DNA of 42,551 nt from Bacteroidaceae bacterium (GTDB lineage Bacteria; Bacteroidota; Bacteroidia; Bacteroidales; Bacteroidaceae), in NCBI GenBank assembly GCA_024688885.1, contig JAILDV010000014.1:1-42551 (forward strand). The letters are read 5' to 3'. The translations under genes were made by a program, and so were the position numbers. The notes under the pieces are model-generated. The model saw nothing but the letters and a program-made list of their open reading frames with translations. It did not search any database and was not told the DNA's origin. Every line of letters starts with the position of its first letter. Within the stretch, counting starts at the first letter, position 1. Shown in pieces: positions 1-7,851 of the stretch.

Positions 1-7
1 CTTTAGA

Positions 8-63
8 GGAACCACTGAATGTGGTTCCGGCCCCACAAAGGGTAGCGAGTTCCCACTCGCTAC
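8..63 (-). terminator. Two hairpins downstream of pruA
   Basis: Two perfect 8-bp stem-loops lie just past the pruA stop: GTAGCGAG/CTCGCTAC (42-49 and 56-63) and GGAACCAC/GTGGTTCC (8-15 and 21-28). They are the likely 3' end of the pruA transcript. The T-tract is weak (TCTAAAG after the second stem), so termination is inferred from position and stem strength. Confidence 0.5.
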
Positions 64-92
64 GAAGGGCAGGCAAGGGGGTGGGTCCTCCC

Positions 93-1718
93 TTACTTCA
101 TATAGGTGTATCGGTAGTCGGTGGGGCTGACGAGGGTTTCCTTGATGACGCGTGGGATGATCCAGCGGATGAGGTTGAACTCGCCGCCTGCCTTGTCGTT
201 CGTACCGCTGGCACGTGCTCCGCCGAAGGGCTGCATGCCTACGACGGCTCCTGTCGGCTTGTCGTTGATGTAGAAGTTGCCGGCTGCATAGCGCAGGTCG
301 TCGGTGATCTTCTCCACAGCCATGCGGTCGCGGCCGAACACAGCGCCTGTCAGTCCGTAGGGCGATGTTTCGTCGCACAGCTTCACTGCCTCTTCCCACT
401 TCTCGTCGTCGTAGGGATAGACGGTGATGATGGGGCCGAAGATTTCTTCCTGCATGGACTTGAAGTGCGGGTTAGAGGTCTCAATGACAGTGGGCTCAAC
501 GAACCATCCGACGCTCTTGTCACACTTGCCTCCCAGTACGATCTTGGCATCGGCTGCCTGCTCGGCAAAGTCGATATAGCTCTTGCATTTGTTCCAGGAG
601 GTTTCGTCGATGACGGCGTTGATGTAGTTGCCGGCATCGCGCACATCGCCCATCTTGACTTCGGCAGCCATGCGCTTCATGTCGTCGAGCACACCTGCCC
701 AGAGGCTCTTGGGTATATACATGCGGCTGGCAGCCGAACACTTCTGTCCCTGGAACTCGAAGGCTCCGCAGAAGGCTGCTGTTGCCACTGCCTTGGGGTC
801 GGCGCTGGGGTGAACGAAGATGAAGTCCTTGCCGCCTGTCTCACCCACGAGACGCGGATAGCTGATGTACTTGCCGAGGTTCTGTCCTGCCTGGCGCCAC
901 AGCGAGTTGAAGGTGTCGGTGGAGCCTGTGAAGTGGATGCCAGAGAAGTACTTGCTCTGGGTGGCAACTTCGCCGATGAGGGCACCGCTGCCTGGGAGGA
1001 AGTTGACGACGCCGTCGGGCAGACCAGCCTCCTTGTAGAGCTGCATGAGGTAGTAGTTGGAGAGCAGGGCAGTGGTGGAGGGTTTCCACAGCGCCACGTT
1101 GCCCATGAGCACAGGTGTCATGCAGAGGTTGGAGGCGATGGACGTGAAGTTGAAGGGTGTGACGGCGAGGATGAAGCCTTCGAGCGGACGGTATTCGGTG
1201 TGGTTGAGCTGTCCGGCTCCGTCCTTGGGCTGCATGGCATAGATTTTCGATGCGTAGTGCACGTTGTAGCGGAAGAAGTCGATGGTTTCGCAGGCGGAGT
1301 CGATTTCTGCCTGATAGATGTTCTTGCTCTGTCCCAGCATGCAGGCTGCGTTCATGATGGGGCGGTACTTGGTGGCGAGCAGTTCTGCCATCTTCATGAC
1401 GATGGCTGCACGGGTGGTCCAGGGGGTGCGGCTCCACTGCTTGTGGGCTTCCATCGCTGCCTCCACAGCCATCTCCACTTCCTTTTTGCTTACTTTGTGA
1501 TAGGTGGCGAGCACGTGCTTGTGGTCGTGCGGACAAGTCACCTGTCCCACGTCGCCTGTGCGGATTTCCTTGCCGCCGATAATGATGGGGATGTCAACGA
1601 CGATGTTTGACTGACGTTCGAGTTCTGCATCGAGTGCAACACGTTCTGGCGAACCTGCCAGATAAGCCTTGACCGGTTCGTTGGCCGGCACGGGAAAGCT
1701 GATAATTGAGTTGTTCAT
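93..1718 (-). CDS. pruA: L-glutamate gamma-semialdehyde dehydrogenase (1-pyrroline-5-carboxylate dehydrogenase)
   Basis: Oxidises glutamate-gamma-semialdehyde (from proline or arginine breakdown) to glutamate with NAD+ in the cytoplasm. The 541-residue protein is a full-length aldehyde dehydrogenase of the single-domain P5CDH type. The general-base motif GETGGKD holds E293 and the nucleophile motif QGQKCSA holds C327; their 34-residue spacing is the family norm. The frame is open for 44 more codons upstream, but the start at 1718 (MNNSIISFPV) is preferred because the promoter at 1754-1783 lies inside that extension. No putA proline dehydrogenase is visible next to it, so it appears monocistronic. 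Identification is firm; the precise substrate rests on family resemblance. Confidence 0.93.
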   Translation of the reverse strand: MNNSIISFPVPANEPVKAYLAGSPERVALDAELERQSNIVVDIPIIIGGKEIRTGDVGQVTCPHDHKHVLATYHKVSKKEVEMAVEAAMEAHKQWSRTPWTTRAAIVMKMAELLATKYRPIMNAACMLGQSKNIYQAEIDSACETIDFFRYNVHYASKIYAMQPKDGAGQLNHTEYRPLEGFILAVTPFNFTSIASNLCMTPVLMGNVALWKPSTTALLSNYYLMQLYKEAGLPDGVVNFLPGSGALIGEVATQSKYFSGIHFTGSTDTFNSLWRQAGQNLGKYISYPRLVGETGGKDFIFVHPSADPKAVATAAFCGAFEFQGQKCSAASRMYIPKSLWAGVLDDMKRMAAEVKMGDVRDAGNYINAVIDETSWNKCKSYIDFAEQAADAKIVLGGKCDKSVGWFVEPTVIETSNPHFKSMQEEIFGPIITVYPYDDEKWEEAVKLCDETSPYGLTGAVFGRDRMAVEKITDDLRYAAGNFYINDKPTGAVVGMQPFGGARASGTNDKAGGEFNLIRWIIPRVIKETLVSPTDYRYTYMK

Positions 1719-1753
1719 AATAGTGTTAGTTAGTTGTTTTGCTGATTTCCCCG

Positions 1754-1783
1754 CGAAGTTACGGAAAATCATTTGCATGACAA
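1754..1783 (-). promoter_or_regulatory. pruA promoter (Bacteroidetes type)
   Basis: On the minus strand a TTG (1781-1783) is followed after 19 nt by TAACTTCG (1754-1761), one mismatch from the Bacteroidetes -7 box TAnnTTTG. It gives a leader of about 30 nt before the pruA ATG at 1718. Confidence 0.55.
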
Positions 1784-1922
1784 AAAAATGAAGAAGTTTT
1801 TTAACGGAATAATGAAAAATAATGGGAAGTGAGGGATTCACTGCGTGCATCCCTGCGCTCCCGCGGGGTTCCTTACAAACAATGACAAAACAAAAAAATG
1901 GCCGCTGCGCTTTTCTTCTTTC

Positions 1923-1975
1923 CGTATGAAGGGGACTTCATTATCAAGCAAGCTTGAGTGAAGTCCCTTCATACG
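1923..1975 (-). other. Long imperfect hairpin downstream of tRNA-Ser
   Basis: Arms at 1923-1940 and 1959-1975 pair over 17 bp with one bulged G. A smaller stem TCAAG/CTTGA sits in the loop. It lies directly after the tRNA-Ser terminator and about 140 bp upstream of the pruA promoter. It could be a second terminator or a remnant of a small mobile palindrome. No gene is seen between 1784 and 2026. Confidence 0.5.
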
Positions 1976-2002
1976 AAAAGAACATCCCGCTGGGGGATGT
2001 TC
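1976..2002 (-). terminator. Rho-independent terminator of tRNA-Ser
   Basis: A perfect 9-bp stem GAACATCCC/GGGATGTTC (1980-1988 and 1994-2002) with a 5-nt loop is followed on the minus strand by TTTT. It begins 24 nt after the tRNA 3' end. Confidence 0.75.
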
Positions 2003-2026
2003 CATTTCTTGTTTTGTCATTGTTTG

Positions 2027-2113
2027 CGGAAAGTGAGGGATTCGAACCCCCGGATCAGTTACCCGATCACCGCATTTCGAGTGCGGCCCGTTCGACCACT
2101 CCGGCAACTTTCC
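2027..2113 (-). tRNA. tRNA-Ser (anticodon CGA)
   Basis: The minus strand folds into a class II tRNA. The acceptor stem is GGAAAGT/ACTTTCC, the anticodon stem is CCGCA/TGCGG around loop CTCGAAA (anticodon CGA, reading UCG), a long variable arm is typical of Ser, and the T-arm contains TTCGAAT. The discriminator base is G, as expected for serine, and CCA is not encoded. It is flanked by hairpins on both sides. Confidence 0.95.
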
Positions 2114-2117
2114 TTGT

Positions 2118-2151
2118 AAAGGGTGGACTTATAGCAATAAGTCCACCCTTT
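2118..2151 (-). terminator. Perfect 14-bp hairpin upstream of tRNA-Ser
   Basis: AAAGGGTGGACTTA (2118-2131) is the exact reverse complement of 2138-2151, with a 6-nt loop. It ends 4 nt before the tRNA acceptor stem and lies at the 3' end of the putative RNA started at about 2437. There is no T-tract after it, so it may be a processing boundary rather than a terminator. Confidence 0.5.
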
Positions 2152-2437
2152 ATAAATAGCCGGGAGGAGATGTGATGAAACTCCGACGTGATAAGATTTG
2201 AGTATTTACCGCCCTTTGTAATCCACCGACTCTATGGTTTCCAGATGCCGAAACCCCATGCTCGATGACATGGCGACTTCTGGGCTGTGGCCCGCCATTG
2301 GAACGGTAAAATCATCTCGGTTTCAAAGTATAATTTGATGAGTATCCCGATCGATCCTTAACCCCGGCTGTATGTTAACTCAGCAGCCCTTTATTGTTCG
2401 GTTCTCTTACCTGAACGGACAGCTTTCGTTGTTTTCT
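2118..2437 (-). ncRNA. Candidate structured noncoding RNA, unassigned
   Basis: This stretch of about 320 bp has no convincing reading frame. It starts just after a consensus promoter and ends at a perfect 14-bp hairpin. On the minus strand several local stems are visible: GTTC-GGT/ACC-GAAC, GGCTG/CAGCC, ATGGCG/CGCCAT and GGTTTC/GAAACC. I do not see the signature cores of RNase P RNA, tmRNA or SRP RNA. A Bacteroidales 6S-like RNA is possible but unproven. It could also be co-transcribed with the tRNA-Ser that begins 5 nt later. The call rests on the promoter, stem density and lack of coding, not on a recognised family. Confidence 0.5.
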
Positions 2438-2443
2438 ACATCG

Positions 2444-2474
2444 CAAAGGTAATGCATTATAAAAATAAAAACAA
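2444..2474 (-). promoter_or_regulatory. Promoter of the candidate ncRNA / tRNA-Ser unit
   Basis: On the minus strand TTG (2472-2474), 20 nt, then TACCTTTG (2444-2451): an exact match to the Bacteroidetes -33/-7 pattern. The predicted start is near 2437-2440. Its -33 part overlaps the degP terminator. Confidence 0.75.
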
Positions 2475-2505
2475 GGGATTTGACAATTTTTTTTATCAAA
2501 TCCCT
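2461..2505 (-). terminator. degP terminator
   Basis: A perfect 10-bp stem (2474-2483 with 2496-2505) is followed on the minus strand by TTGTTTTTATTTTT. It sits 23 bp after the degP stop. Confidence 0.8.
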
Positions 2506-2527
2506 CGTTTTTTAACATTTCAGCGGT

Positions 2528-4072
2528 TTATTCACCGAGGTATATCGCAAATGACATGGCTCTGCCGGCTGGTGTCTTACCCCATATCCAGAGGGTCTGC
2601 TCATCGCTTGCCTGTGCTGATTTGAAGACAGATTCCATATCTGCGGCAGACTTGATGTTCTGGTTGTTTGCCTTCAGAATGATGAATCCGTCTGGCACAC
2701 CAGCGTCTTTCAGGTAACCGCTCTTGAGGTTTGTCACCTGCACACCGTATGTGAGGTGCAAGGTCTTCTGCTGACTCTCGGTTAGTTCCTTGAATTCAGC
2801 ACCCAGTGCATCCACCTTTTGTGTCTTGATGACATTGGTGTTGCCCTTCGCATTGCGGAAGGTGATGGTTGTGGTCTTCTCCTTCTTGTCGCGAATGTAG
2901 CCAATCTGTGCCTTGTCACCAGGATGATATTTGGTGGTGGCTTCCTGCAGTTCTGACATCTTCGTCACTTTCTTGCCATCTATCGACACAATCACGTCGC
3001 CGCTCTTGATGCCTCCTTCAGATGCAGCACCATCGTCAACCACTTCTGCCACATAAACACCATCCACTGTGCCAAAATCAGCAGTGAACTTCTCGTCGTC
3101 ATGCTTCTTCGCATCGATGTACTCGTGGAGTGTCATACCGCTGATGCCAATCATGGCACGCTGTACGGTTCCGTATGCCTGCAAGTCATTCACCACCTTC
3201 TTCATGATGGTGGTCGGGATGGCGAAACCATAACCGGTGAATGAACCCGTCTGAGAGTACAGCATGGCATTGATACCCACCAGCTCGCCACGTGTGTTCA
3301 CCAATGCACCACCAGAGTTGCCCTGGTTGATGGCAGCATCTGTCTGGATGAATGACTCGATGCCGTTCTTGTGTGCACCGATGTTACGAGCTTTGGCTGA
3401 CACGATGCCTGCCGTCACTGTCGAAGTCAGGTTGAAAGGGTTACCTACAGCGAGTACCCATTCACCCACCTTCAACTGCTCAGAGTCGCCAATCACGATG
3501 GCTGGAAGACCAGAAGCGTCAATCTTCAAAAGTGCCAAGTCTGAGTCAGCGTCTAAACCAATGACGCGTGCCTTGAACTCACGGTTGTCGTTGAGGGTGA
3601 TGGTGATTTCGTCAGCATCTTCCACCACGTGGTTGTTCGTCACGATATAGCCGTCATCAGAGATAATCACGCCAGAGCCGGCTGCTTCGCGCTTCGGTGT
3701 TTCCACCTGACGGCGCTGAGTGCCGCCACCGCCACGTCCGAAGAAGTCGCCAAAGAAATCCTCAAACGGGTCACGATACTCGATGGTCTGTTTTCTGCCT
3801 TTCTGCACCACCTTGATGTAGACGACAGCATTGCAGGCTTTCTCAGCAGCTTCTGTCAAGTCCACTGGCTGCACGGCTGGTGCTGTCGCTGTGGAGAGTT
3901 GCATCAGATTGCCGACTGGTTCCTGAGCCTTCTTTGGTTCTGTGAAGGAGAAAGAAGGCAAAACATTGTCCACTGACTTCTGCGAGAGGGAATAAGCAAA
4001 AGCCCCCGTCAATCCTGAAAGGAAGGCTACACCAACAAGTGTGCCGTAGAATCTTTTTGTAGTCTGTTTCAT
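2528..4072 (-). CDS. degP: DegP/HtrA (Do family) periplasmic serine protease
   Basis: Envelope protease/chaperone that degrades or holds misfolded exported proteins. The 514-residue protein starts with a hydrophobic export signal (about residues 10-28). The trypsin-like domain carries the full triad: H148 in TNNHVV, D178 in DSDLALL and S253 in GNSGGA. Two C-terminal PDZ-like domains follow; the first holds GVYVAEVVDDGAASEGGIKS. A Phe/Gly-rich loop (about 103-117) precedes the protease domain, corresponding to the LA-loop region of DegP. Length is usual for Bacteroidetes HtrA. It is monocistronic with its own terminator. Identification is secure; which Deg paralogue it functionally matches is inference. 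Confidence 0.95.
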   Translation of the reverse strand: MKQTTKRFYGTLVGVAFLSGLTGAFAYSLSQKSVDNVLPSFSFTEPKKAQEPVGNLMQLSTATAPAVQPVDLTEAAEKACNAVVYIKVVQKGRKQTIEYRDPFEDFFGDFFGRGGGGTQRRQVETPKREAAGSGVIISDDGYIVTNNHVVEDADEITITLNDNREFKARVIGLDADSDLALLKIDASGLPAIVIGDSEQLKVGEWVLAVGNPFNLTSTVTAGIVSAKARNIGAHKNGIESFIQTDAAINQGNSGGALVNTRGELVGINAMLYSQTGSFTGYGFAIPTTIMKKVVNDLQAYGTVQRAMIGISGMTLHEYIDAKKHDDEKFTADFGTVDGVYVAEVVDDGAASEGGIKSGDVIVSIDGKKVTKMSELQEATTKYHPGDKAQIGYIRDKKEKTTTITFRNAKGNTNVIKTQKVDALGAEFKELTESQQKTLHLTYGVQVTNLKSGYLKDAGVPDGFIILKANNQNIKSAADMESVFKSAQASDEQTLWIWGKTPAGRAMSFAIYLGE

Positions 4073-4297
4073 CGTCGATTTATTTATATGTTAATGAATT
4101 CTCAAATTTGAGCGCAAAATAACGACATTTTGACGTGACCACAAAACATTTTTCCTCTATTTTTTCCTCTGTTTGATTTAGTTTAACAAATACCCCAAAA
4201 GTGTTAACACCACTTAAGACTGATTCTTAAATTTTTCACAATCCGTTAACATATCCGTTCATACAACTTGATGGTTTTGTTAATTGAGAATTTTTTA

Positions 4298-4435
4298 GGA
4301 GTTAAGGAGTTGACAGTTGACAATTGATAATTGACAATTGATAATTGAGAATTTTTTCGGGAGTTAAGGAGTTAAAGGAGTTAAGGAGTTAAAGCCGAAT
4401 GCTTAATTATGAATTATGCATTATGAATTAAAATC
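4298..4435. repeat. Intergenic short-repeat cluster
   Basis: The 440-bp gap between degP and the ZIP gene holds no gene. It contains GGAGTTAA units (4298-4305, and four near-contiguous copies at 4360-4392), two copies of a TTGACAATTGATAA unit around 4317-4346, and an A/T-rich ATTATGAATTATGCATTATGAATTA tract split by one base pattern. Similar GGAGTTAA runs recur near 23628 and 42317. Confidence 0.75.
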
Positions 4436-4477
4436 CACTCTTCACTTTCACTTCTCACTTTCCCCCATTTTTGAGTA

Positions 4478-4508
4478 TTGCACAATCCTTAAATTCATCT
4501 TACCTTTG
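4478..4508 (+). promoter_or_regulatory. ZIP transporter promoter
   Basis: TTG (4478-4480), 20 nt, TACCTTTG (4501-4508). The first ATG of the gene is only 6 nt past the -7 box, so the transcript should be leaderless or nearly so. Confidence 0.8.
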
Positions 4509-4514
4509 CACCCG

Positions 4515-5297
4515 ATGAACATGACATTGATTATAGGATTGCTGATACCGTTGCTGGGCACGATGCTCGGCTCTGCTTTTGTGTTCTTCATGCGGGGCGA
4601 AATGTCGGCACGTCTGCAAAAGTCGCTGCTGGGTTTCGCGTCGGGAGTGATGGTGGCAGCCTCCGTGTGGTCATTGCTGATTCCTGCAATGGAGATGGAG
4701 GAAGGCAAAGGTGTATGGGCTGTGATGCCTGCGGCTGTAGGATTCCTGTTGGGTATGGGGTTCCTGCTGCTGATTGACGAGTTGACACCACACTTGCATA
4801 TCGGCACAGACAAACCAGAGGGTATGCGTTCGCACCTGTCGAGGACCGCGATGCTTGCTCTTGCCGTCACCATACATAATCTGCCTGAAGGTATGGCAGT
4901 CGGTGTCGTGTTTGCTGGGGCAGACAGCGGGGCAACGAACATATCCCTTGCCAGTGCCCTGGCTGTCGCGGTGGGTATCGCCATCCAAAACGTGCCAGAA
5001 GGGGCAATCATCTCCATGCCCATGCGAGCCGCAGGGAATAGCCGTTGGCGTTCATTCCTGATAGGTTCGCTGAGTGGGGCAGTGGAGCCAGTCGGAGCCG
5101 TTGCTGTCATGCTGCTTGCCTCACTGCTCATGCCGGTTCTCCCTTACATGCTTGCCTTTGCAGCAGGTGCCATGTTCTACGTCGTGGTTGAGGAACTCAT
5201 CCCCGAAGCTTCCAGCGGTCAGCACTCCAACCTCAGCACCATCGGCTTTGCCATCGGTTTCGTGCTGATGATGGCTCTCGATGTAGTGATGGGCTAA
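4515..5297 (+). CDS. ZIP family divalent metal transporter
   Basis: Inner-membrane transporter of the ZIP/ZupT family, expected to move Zn2+ or related divalent metals toward the cytoplasm. The 260-residue protein is almost entirely hydrophobic, with about eight membrane segments. The two signature metal-binding helices are visible: HNLPEG at 121-126 and QNVPEG at 158-163. The frame extends upstream to 4416, but that start would lie before the promoter. ATG 4515 is chosen because it directly follows the -7 box; ATG 4521 (third codon) is a possible alternative. It is convergent with cysK, sharing a bidirectional terminator. Metal specificity cannot be read from the sequence. Confidence 0.92.
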   Translation: MNMTLIIGLLIPLLGTMLGSAFVFFMRGEMSARLQKSLLGFASGVMVAASVWSLLIPAMEMEEGKGVWAVMPAAVGFLLGMGFLLLIDELTPHLHIGTDKPEGMRSHLSRTAMLALAVTIHNLPEGMAVGVVFAGADSGATNISLASALAVAVGIAIQNVPEGAIISMPMRAAGNSRWRSFLIGSLSGAVEPVGAVAVMLLASLLMPVLPYMLAFAAGAMFYVVVEELIPEASSGQHSNLSTIGFAIGFVLMMALDVVMG

Positions 5298-5337
5298 TCG
5301 GGTGGTGAAATAGCCTGACGGAATTTCAGAACAAAAG

Positions 5338-5376
5338 AAAGGCAGCCCCACAGAGATTGTGAGGCTGCCTTTTTTA
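5338..5376. terminator. Bidirectional terminator between ZIP gene and cysK
   Basis: A 10-bp stem AAAGGCAGCC/GGCTGCCTTT (5338-5347, 5363-5372) has a T-run on the plus strand and a T-rich tail on the minus strand. It lies between convergent genes. Confidence 0.85.
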
Positions 5377-5392
5377 TGTTTGTATGAGTTGT

Positions 5393-6340
5393 TTACAATG
5401 GATAGTTCTCGAAGTCGTAGAGGACAGTGGAGAGGTAGCGTTCGCCAGTGTCGGGCAGAAGAGCCACGATGACCTTGCCCTTGTTGGCTGGGACTTTGGC
5501 GAGTTGGGTGGCTGCATAGGCAGATGCACCTGAAGAGATGCCGACGAGGACGCCTTCTGTAGCGGCAATCTTGCGGCTGGTCAGGATGGCTGCATCGTTA
5601 GGTGCCTTGAAGATTTCATCCACAGCGTTGCGGTCGAAGGTCTTGGGAATGAAACCTGCACCGATGCCCTGAATCTTGTGTGCGCCGGGAGCTTCACCGC
5701 TGAGCACAGCAGATGTCTCTGGCTCGACAGCCACAATCTTCACGTTAGGATTGAGTTCCTTCAGACGCTTGCCGATGCCGCTCACTGTACCGCCAGTTCC
5801 GACACCTGCCACGAAGATGTCAATCTTGCCATCTGTGTCGCGCCAGATTTCCTCTGCGGTGGTGGCATAGTGAGTGGCAGGGTTGGCAGGGTTTTCAAAT
5901 TGCTGCAGAATGATGGAACCTGGTGTTGCATCGCGCAGTTCCTCAGCCTTGGCAATAGCGCCCTTCATGCCTGCACTGCCAGGAGTGAGCACTACGGTGG
6001 CTCCGTATGCCTTCACAAGGTTGCGACGCTCAATGCTCATCGTCTCAGGCATTGTGAGAATGAGCTTGTAGCCCTTCACAGCGCTGACAAAAGCAAGACC
6101 TACACCTGTGTTGCCAGAGGTTGGCTCGATGATGGTGGCACCTGGTTTGATGACGCCACGCTTCTCGGCATCCTCGATCATGGCGAGTGCGATGCGGTCT
6201 TTCACTGAGCCTGCCGGGTTGAAGTATTCCAGCTTGGCGATGATGTTTGTGTTGAGATTCTCCTTTTGGGAGTAAGCGTTGAGCTGAAGGAGGGGAGTGT
6301 TGCCCACCAGCTCTGTCAGTTGTTTTGCGATTTTAGCCAT
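5393..6340 (-). CDS. cysK: Cysteine synthase A (O-acetylserine sulfhydrylase)
   Basis: Cytoplasmic PLP enzyme that makes cysteine from O-acetylserine and sulfide. The 315-residue protein has the family landmarks: PLP lysine K47 in NPAGSVKDR, the substrate loop TSGNTG (74-79) and the phosphate-binding GTGGTVSGIG (181-190). Length matches CysK. The next gene upstream on the same strand is the O-acetylhomoserine sulfhydrylase, but the 139-bp gap contains a separate promoter, so the two sulfide-consuming enzymes are likely controlled independently or in parallel. Confidence 0.96.
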   Translation of the reverse strand: MAKIAKQLTELVGNTPLLQLNAYSQKENLNTNIIAKLEYFNPAGSVKDRIALAMIEDAEKRGVIKPGATIIEPTSGNTGVGLAFVSAVKGYKLILTMPETMSIERRNLVKAYGATVVLTPGSAGMKGAIAKAEELRDATPGSIILQQFENPANPATHYATTAEEIWRDTDGKIDIFVAGVGTGGTVSGIGKRLKELNPNVKIVAVEPETSAVLSGEAPGAHKIQGIGAGFIPKTFDRNAVDEIFKAPNDAAILTSRKIAATEGVLVGISSGASAYAATQLAKVPANKGKVIVALLPDTGERYLSTVLYDFENYPL

Positions 6341-6374
6341 AGTTAAATGAAGTTTTTTGTTGTTTTTGATGATG

Positions 6375-6382
6375 CAAAGGTA
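6375..6382 (-). promoter_or_regulatory. cysK -7 box
   Basis: TACCTTTG on the minus strand, 34 nt before the cysK ATG. The -33 region (TTTTCC) is a weak match. A small dyad ATACCA/TGGTAT at 6432-6437 and 6444-6449 lies upstream and could be a metY terminator or an operator. Confidence 0.6.
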
Positions 6383-6479
6383 CTAATAATAAATAGATGT
6401 GGAAAATGTTTGGGCGGAAAAGGGATGCAAAATACCATAATTGTGGTATGCTGCAACCCGTTCCCGTCACCTGTTTGTG

Positions 6480-7766
6480 TTAGCCGATTTGTGCAAATGC
6501 CTGGTCAAGGTCGGCAATGATGTCGTCGATATGTTCCACACCGATGGAGAGGCGCACGGTGTTGGGTGTGATGTGCTGCTCAGCCAGTTCTTCGGGTGAA
6601 AGCTGTGAGTGTGTTGTGGTGTAGGGGTGGATGACGAGCGACTTCACGTCAGCTACATTGGCGAGCAATGAGAAGATTTGCAGTGAATCGATGAATTTCC
6701 ATGTGTCTTCCTGAGTGCCGTTGATCTCGAAGGTGAAGATGCTGCCACCACCATTGGGGAAGTACTTCTGATAGAGATCGTGGTCGGGATGAGAGGGCAG
6801 GAGAGGATGGCTCACGCTCTTCACTTTGGGGTGCTGGTTCAGATATTCCACCACCTTCTTGGCGTTGTAGCTGTGGCGCTCGATGCGCAGTGGCAACGAT
6901 TCAACACCCTGCAACAGAATCCATGCGTTGAATGGGGAGATGGTGGCACCTGTGTCGCGAAGGATGACGGCACGAATGCGAGTCACGAAGGCTGCTGGAC
7001 CTGCCACGTCAGCAAACACGGCTCCATGATAGGATGGGTCTGGCTTGGCGATGGTGGGGTACTTGTCTGCATTGGCTTTCCAATCGAAGATGCCTGCATC
7101 CACGATGACACCACCAAGTGAAGAACCGTGACCGCCAATGAACTTGGTGGCAGAGTGAACCACGATGTCTGCTCCGTGTTCGATAGGACGGAAGATGATA
7201 GGAGCGAAGGTGTTGTCAACAATGACAACGATATTGTGTTTGTGTGCAATCTCAGCAATGGCATCCAAGTTGGTCACGTCGCTGTTCGGATTGCCGAATG
7301 TCTCTACATACACAGCCTTTGTGTTAGGACGGATGGCTGCCTCGAGAGCCTGAAGGTCGTTGACGTTGATGATGGTGTTGCTGACACCCTGAGTGCTCAG
7401 TGTGTGAGTGATGAGGTTGTAAGAACCGCCATAGAGGTTGTCGGCTGCCACGATGTGGTCACCGTTCTGTGCAATGTTCTGCAGTGCATATGTGATGGCT
7501 GCTGCCCCAGAAGCGACAGCAAGTCCTGCCACACCACCTTCGAGGGCAGCCACACGCTCTTCAAACACGCTCTGAGTCGTGTTGGTCAGACGGCCATAGA
7601 TGTTACCTGCATCGCGAAGACCAAAACGGTCTGCTGCATGCTGTGAGTTACGGAACACGTAAGAAGTGGTCTGATAAATAGGCACTGCGCGTGAGTCGGT
7701 TGCTGGATCTGGTTGTTCCTGTCCTACATGAAGTGCCAATGTCTCAATGTGAAGTTTCTTTGCCAT
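6480..7766 (-). CDS. metY: O-acetylhomoserine sulfhydrylase / cystathionine-gamma-synthase family PLP enzyme
   Basis: Expected to make homocysteine from O-acetylhomoserine and sulfide, the direct sulfhydrylation route to methionine. The 428 residues match the long MetY form rather than the shorter cystathionine synthases or lyases. The PLP lysine is K208 in SATKFIGGHG, and D184 in VIVDNTF is the cofactor-ring aspartate. The N-terminal ETLALHVGQ and YQTTSYVF motifs are also typical. Its neighbour is cysK, which fits a sulfide-assimilation pair. No SAM riboswitch-like structure is apparent in the roughly 50-nt leader. Substrate (acetyl- rather than succinyl-homoserine) is inferred from subfamily length. 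Confidence 0.92.
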   Translation of the reverse strand: MAKKLHIETLALHVGQEQPDPATDSRAVPIYQTTSYVFRNSQHAADRFGLRDAGNIYGRLTNTTQSVFEERVAALEGGVAGLAVASGAAAITYALQNIAQNGDHIVAADNLYGGSYNLITHTLSTQGVSNTIINVNDLQALEAAIRPNTKAVYVETFGNPNSDVTNLDAIAEIAHKHNIVVIVDNTFAPIIFRPIEHGADIVVHSATKFIGGHGSSLGGVIVDAGIFDWKANADKYPTIAKPDPSYHGAVFADVAGPAAFVTRIRAVILRDTGATISPFNAWILLQGVESLPLRIERHSYNAKKVVEYLNQHPKVKSVSHPLLPSHPDHDLYQKYFPNGGGSIFTFEINGTQEDTWKFIDSLQIFSLLANVADVKSLVIHPYTTTHSQLSPEELAEQHITPNTVRLSIGVEHIDDIIADLDQAFAQIG

Positions 7767-7820
7767 AGTTGTATAAGTTTTTTTGTTGTTAATAAATTGC
7801 TTTGTTTTTGATTTCTAGTG

Positions 7821-7851
7821 CAAAGTTACGGCGATTGGAAAATATGTCCAA
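7821..7851 (-). promoter_or_regulatory. metY promoter
   Basis: On the minus strand TTG (7849-7851), 20 nt, TAACTTTG (7821-7828). Consensus Bacteroidetes promoter, about 55 nt before the ATG. The stretch 7852-8019 holds no credible gene. Confidence 0.75.

Noticed and set aside
21-1610. Long plus-strand open frame antisense to pruA
   Set aside because: It mirrors the pruA coding sequence, has no recognisable domain and no promoter; the opposite strand encodes a clear dehydrogenase with intact active site.
2118-2437. RNase P RNA, tmRNA or SRP RNA
   Set aside because: The conserved core sequences of these RNAs were looked for on the minus strand and not found.
4298-4392. CRISPR array
   Set aside because: The GGAGTTAA units are 8 bp and contiguous, with no spacers and no cas genes.
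7767-7820. SAM or other riboswitch in front of metY
   Set aside because: The leader between predicted start site and ATG is about 50 nt and A/T-rich, too short and unstructured.
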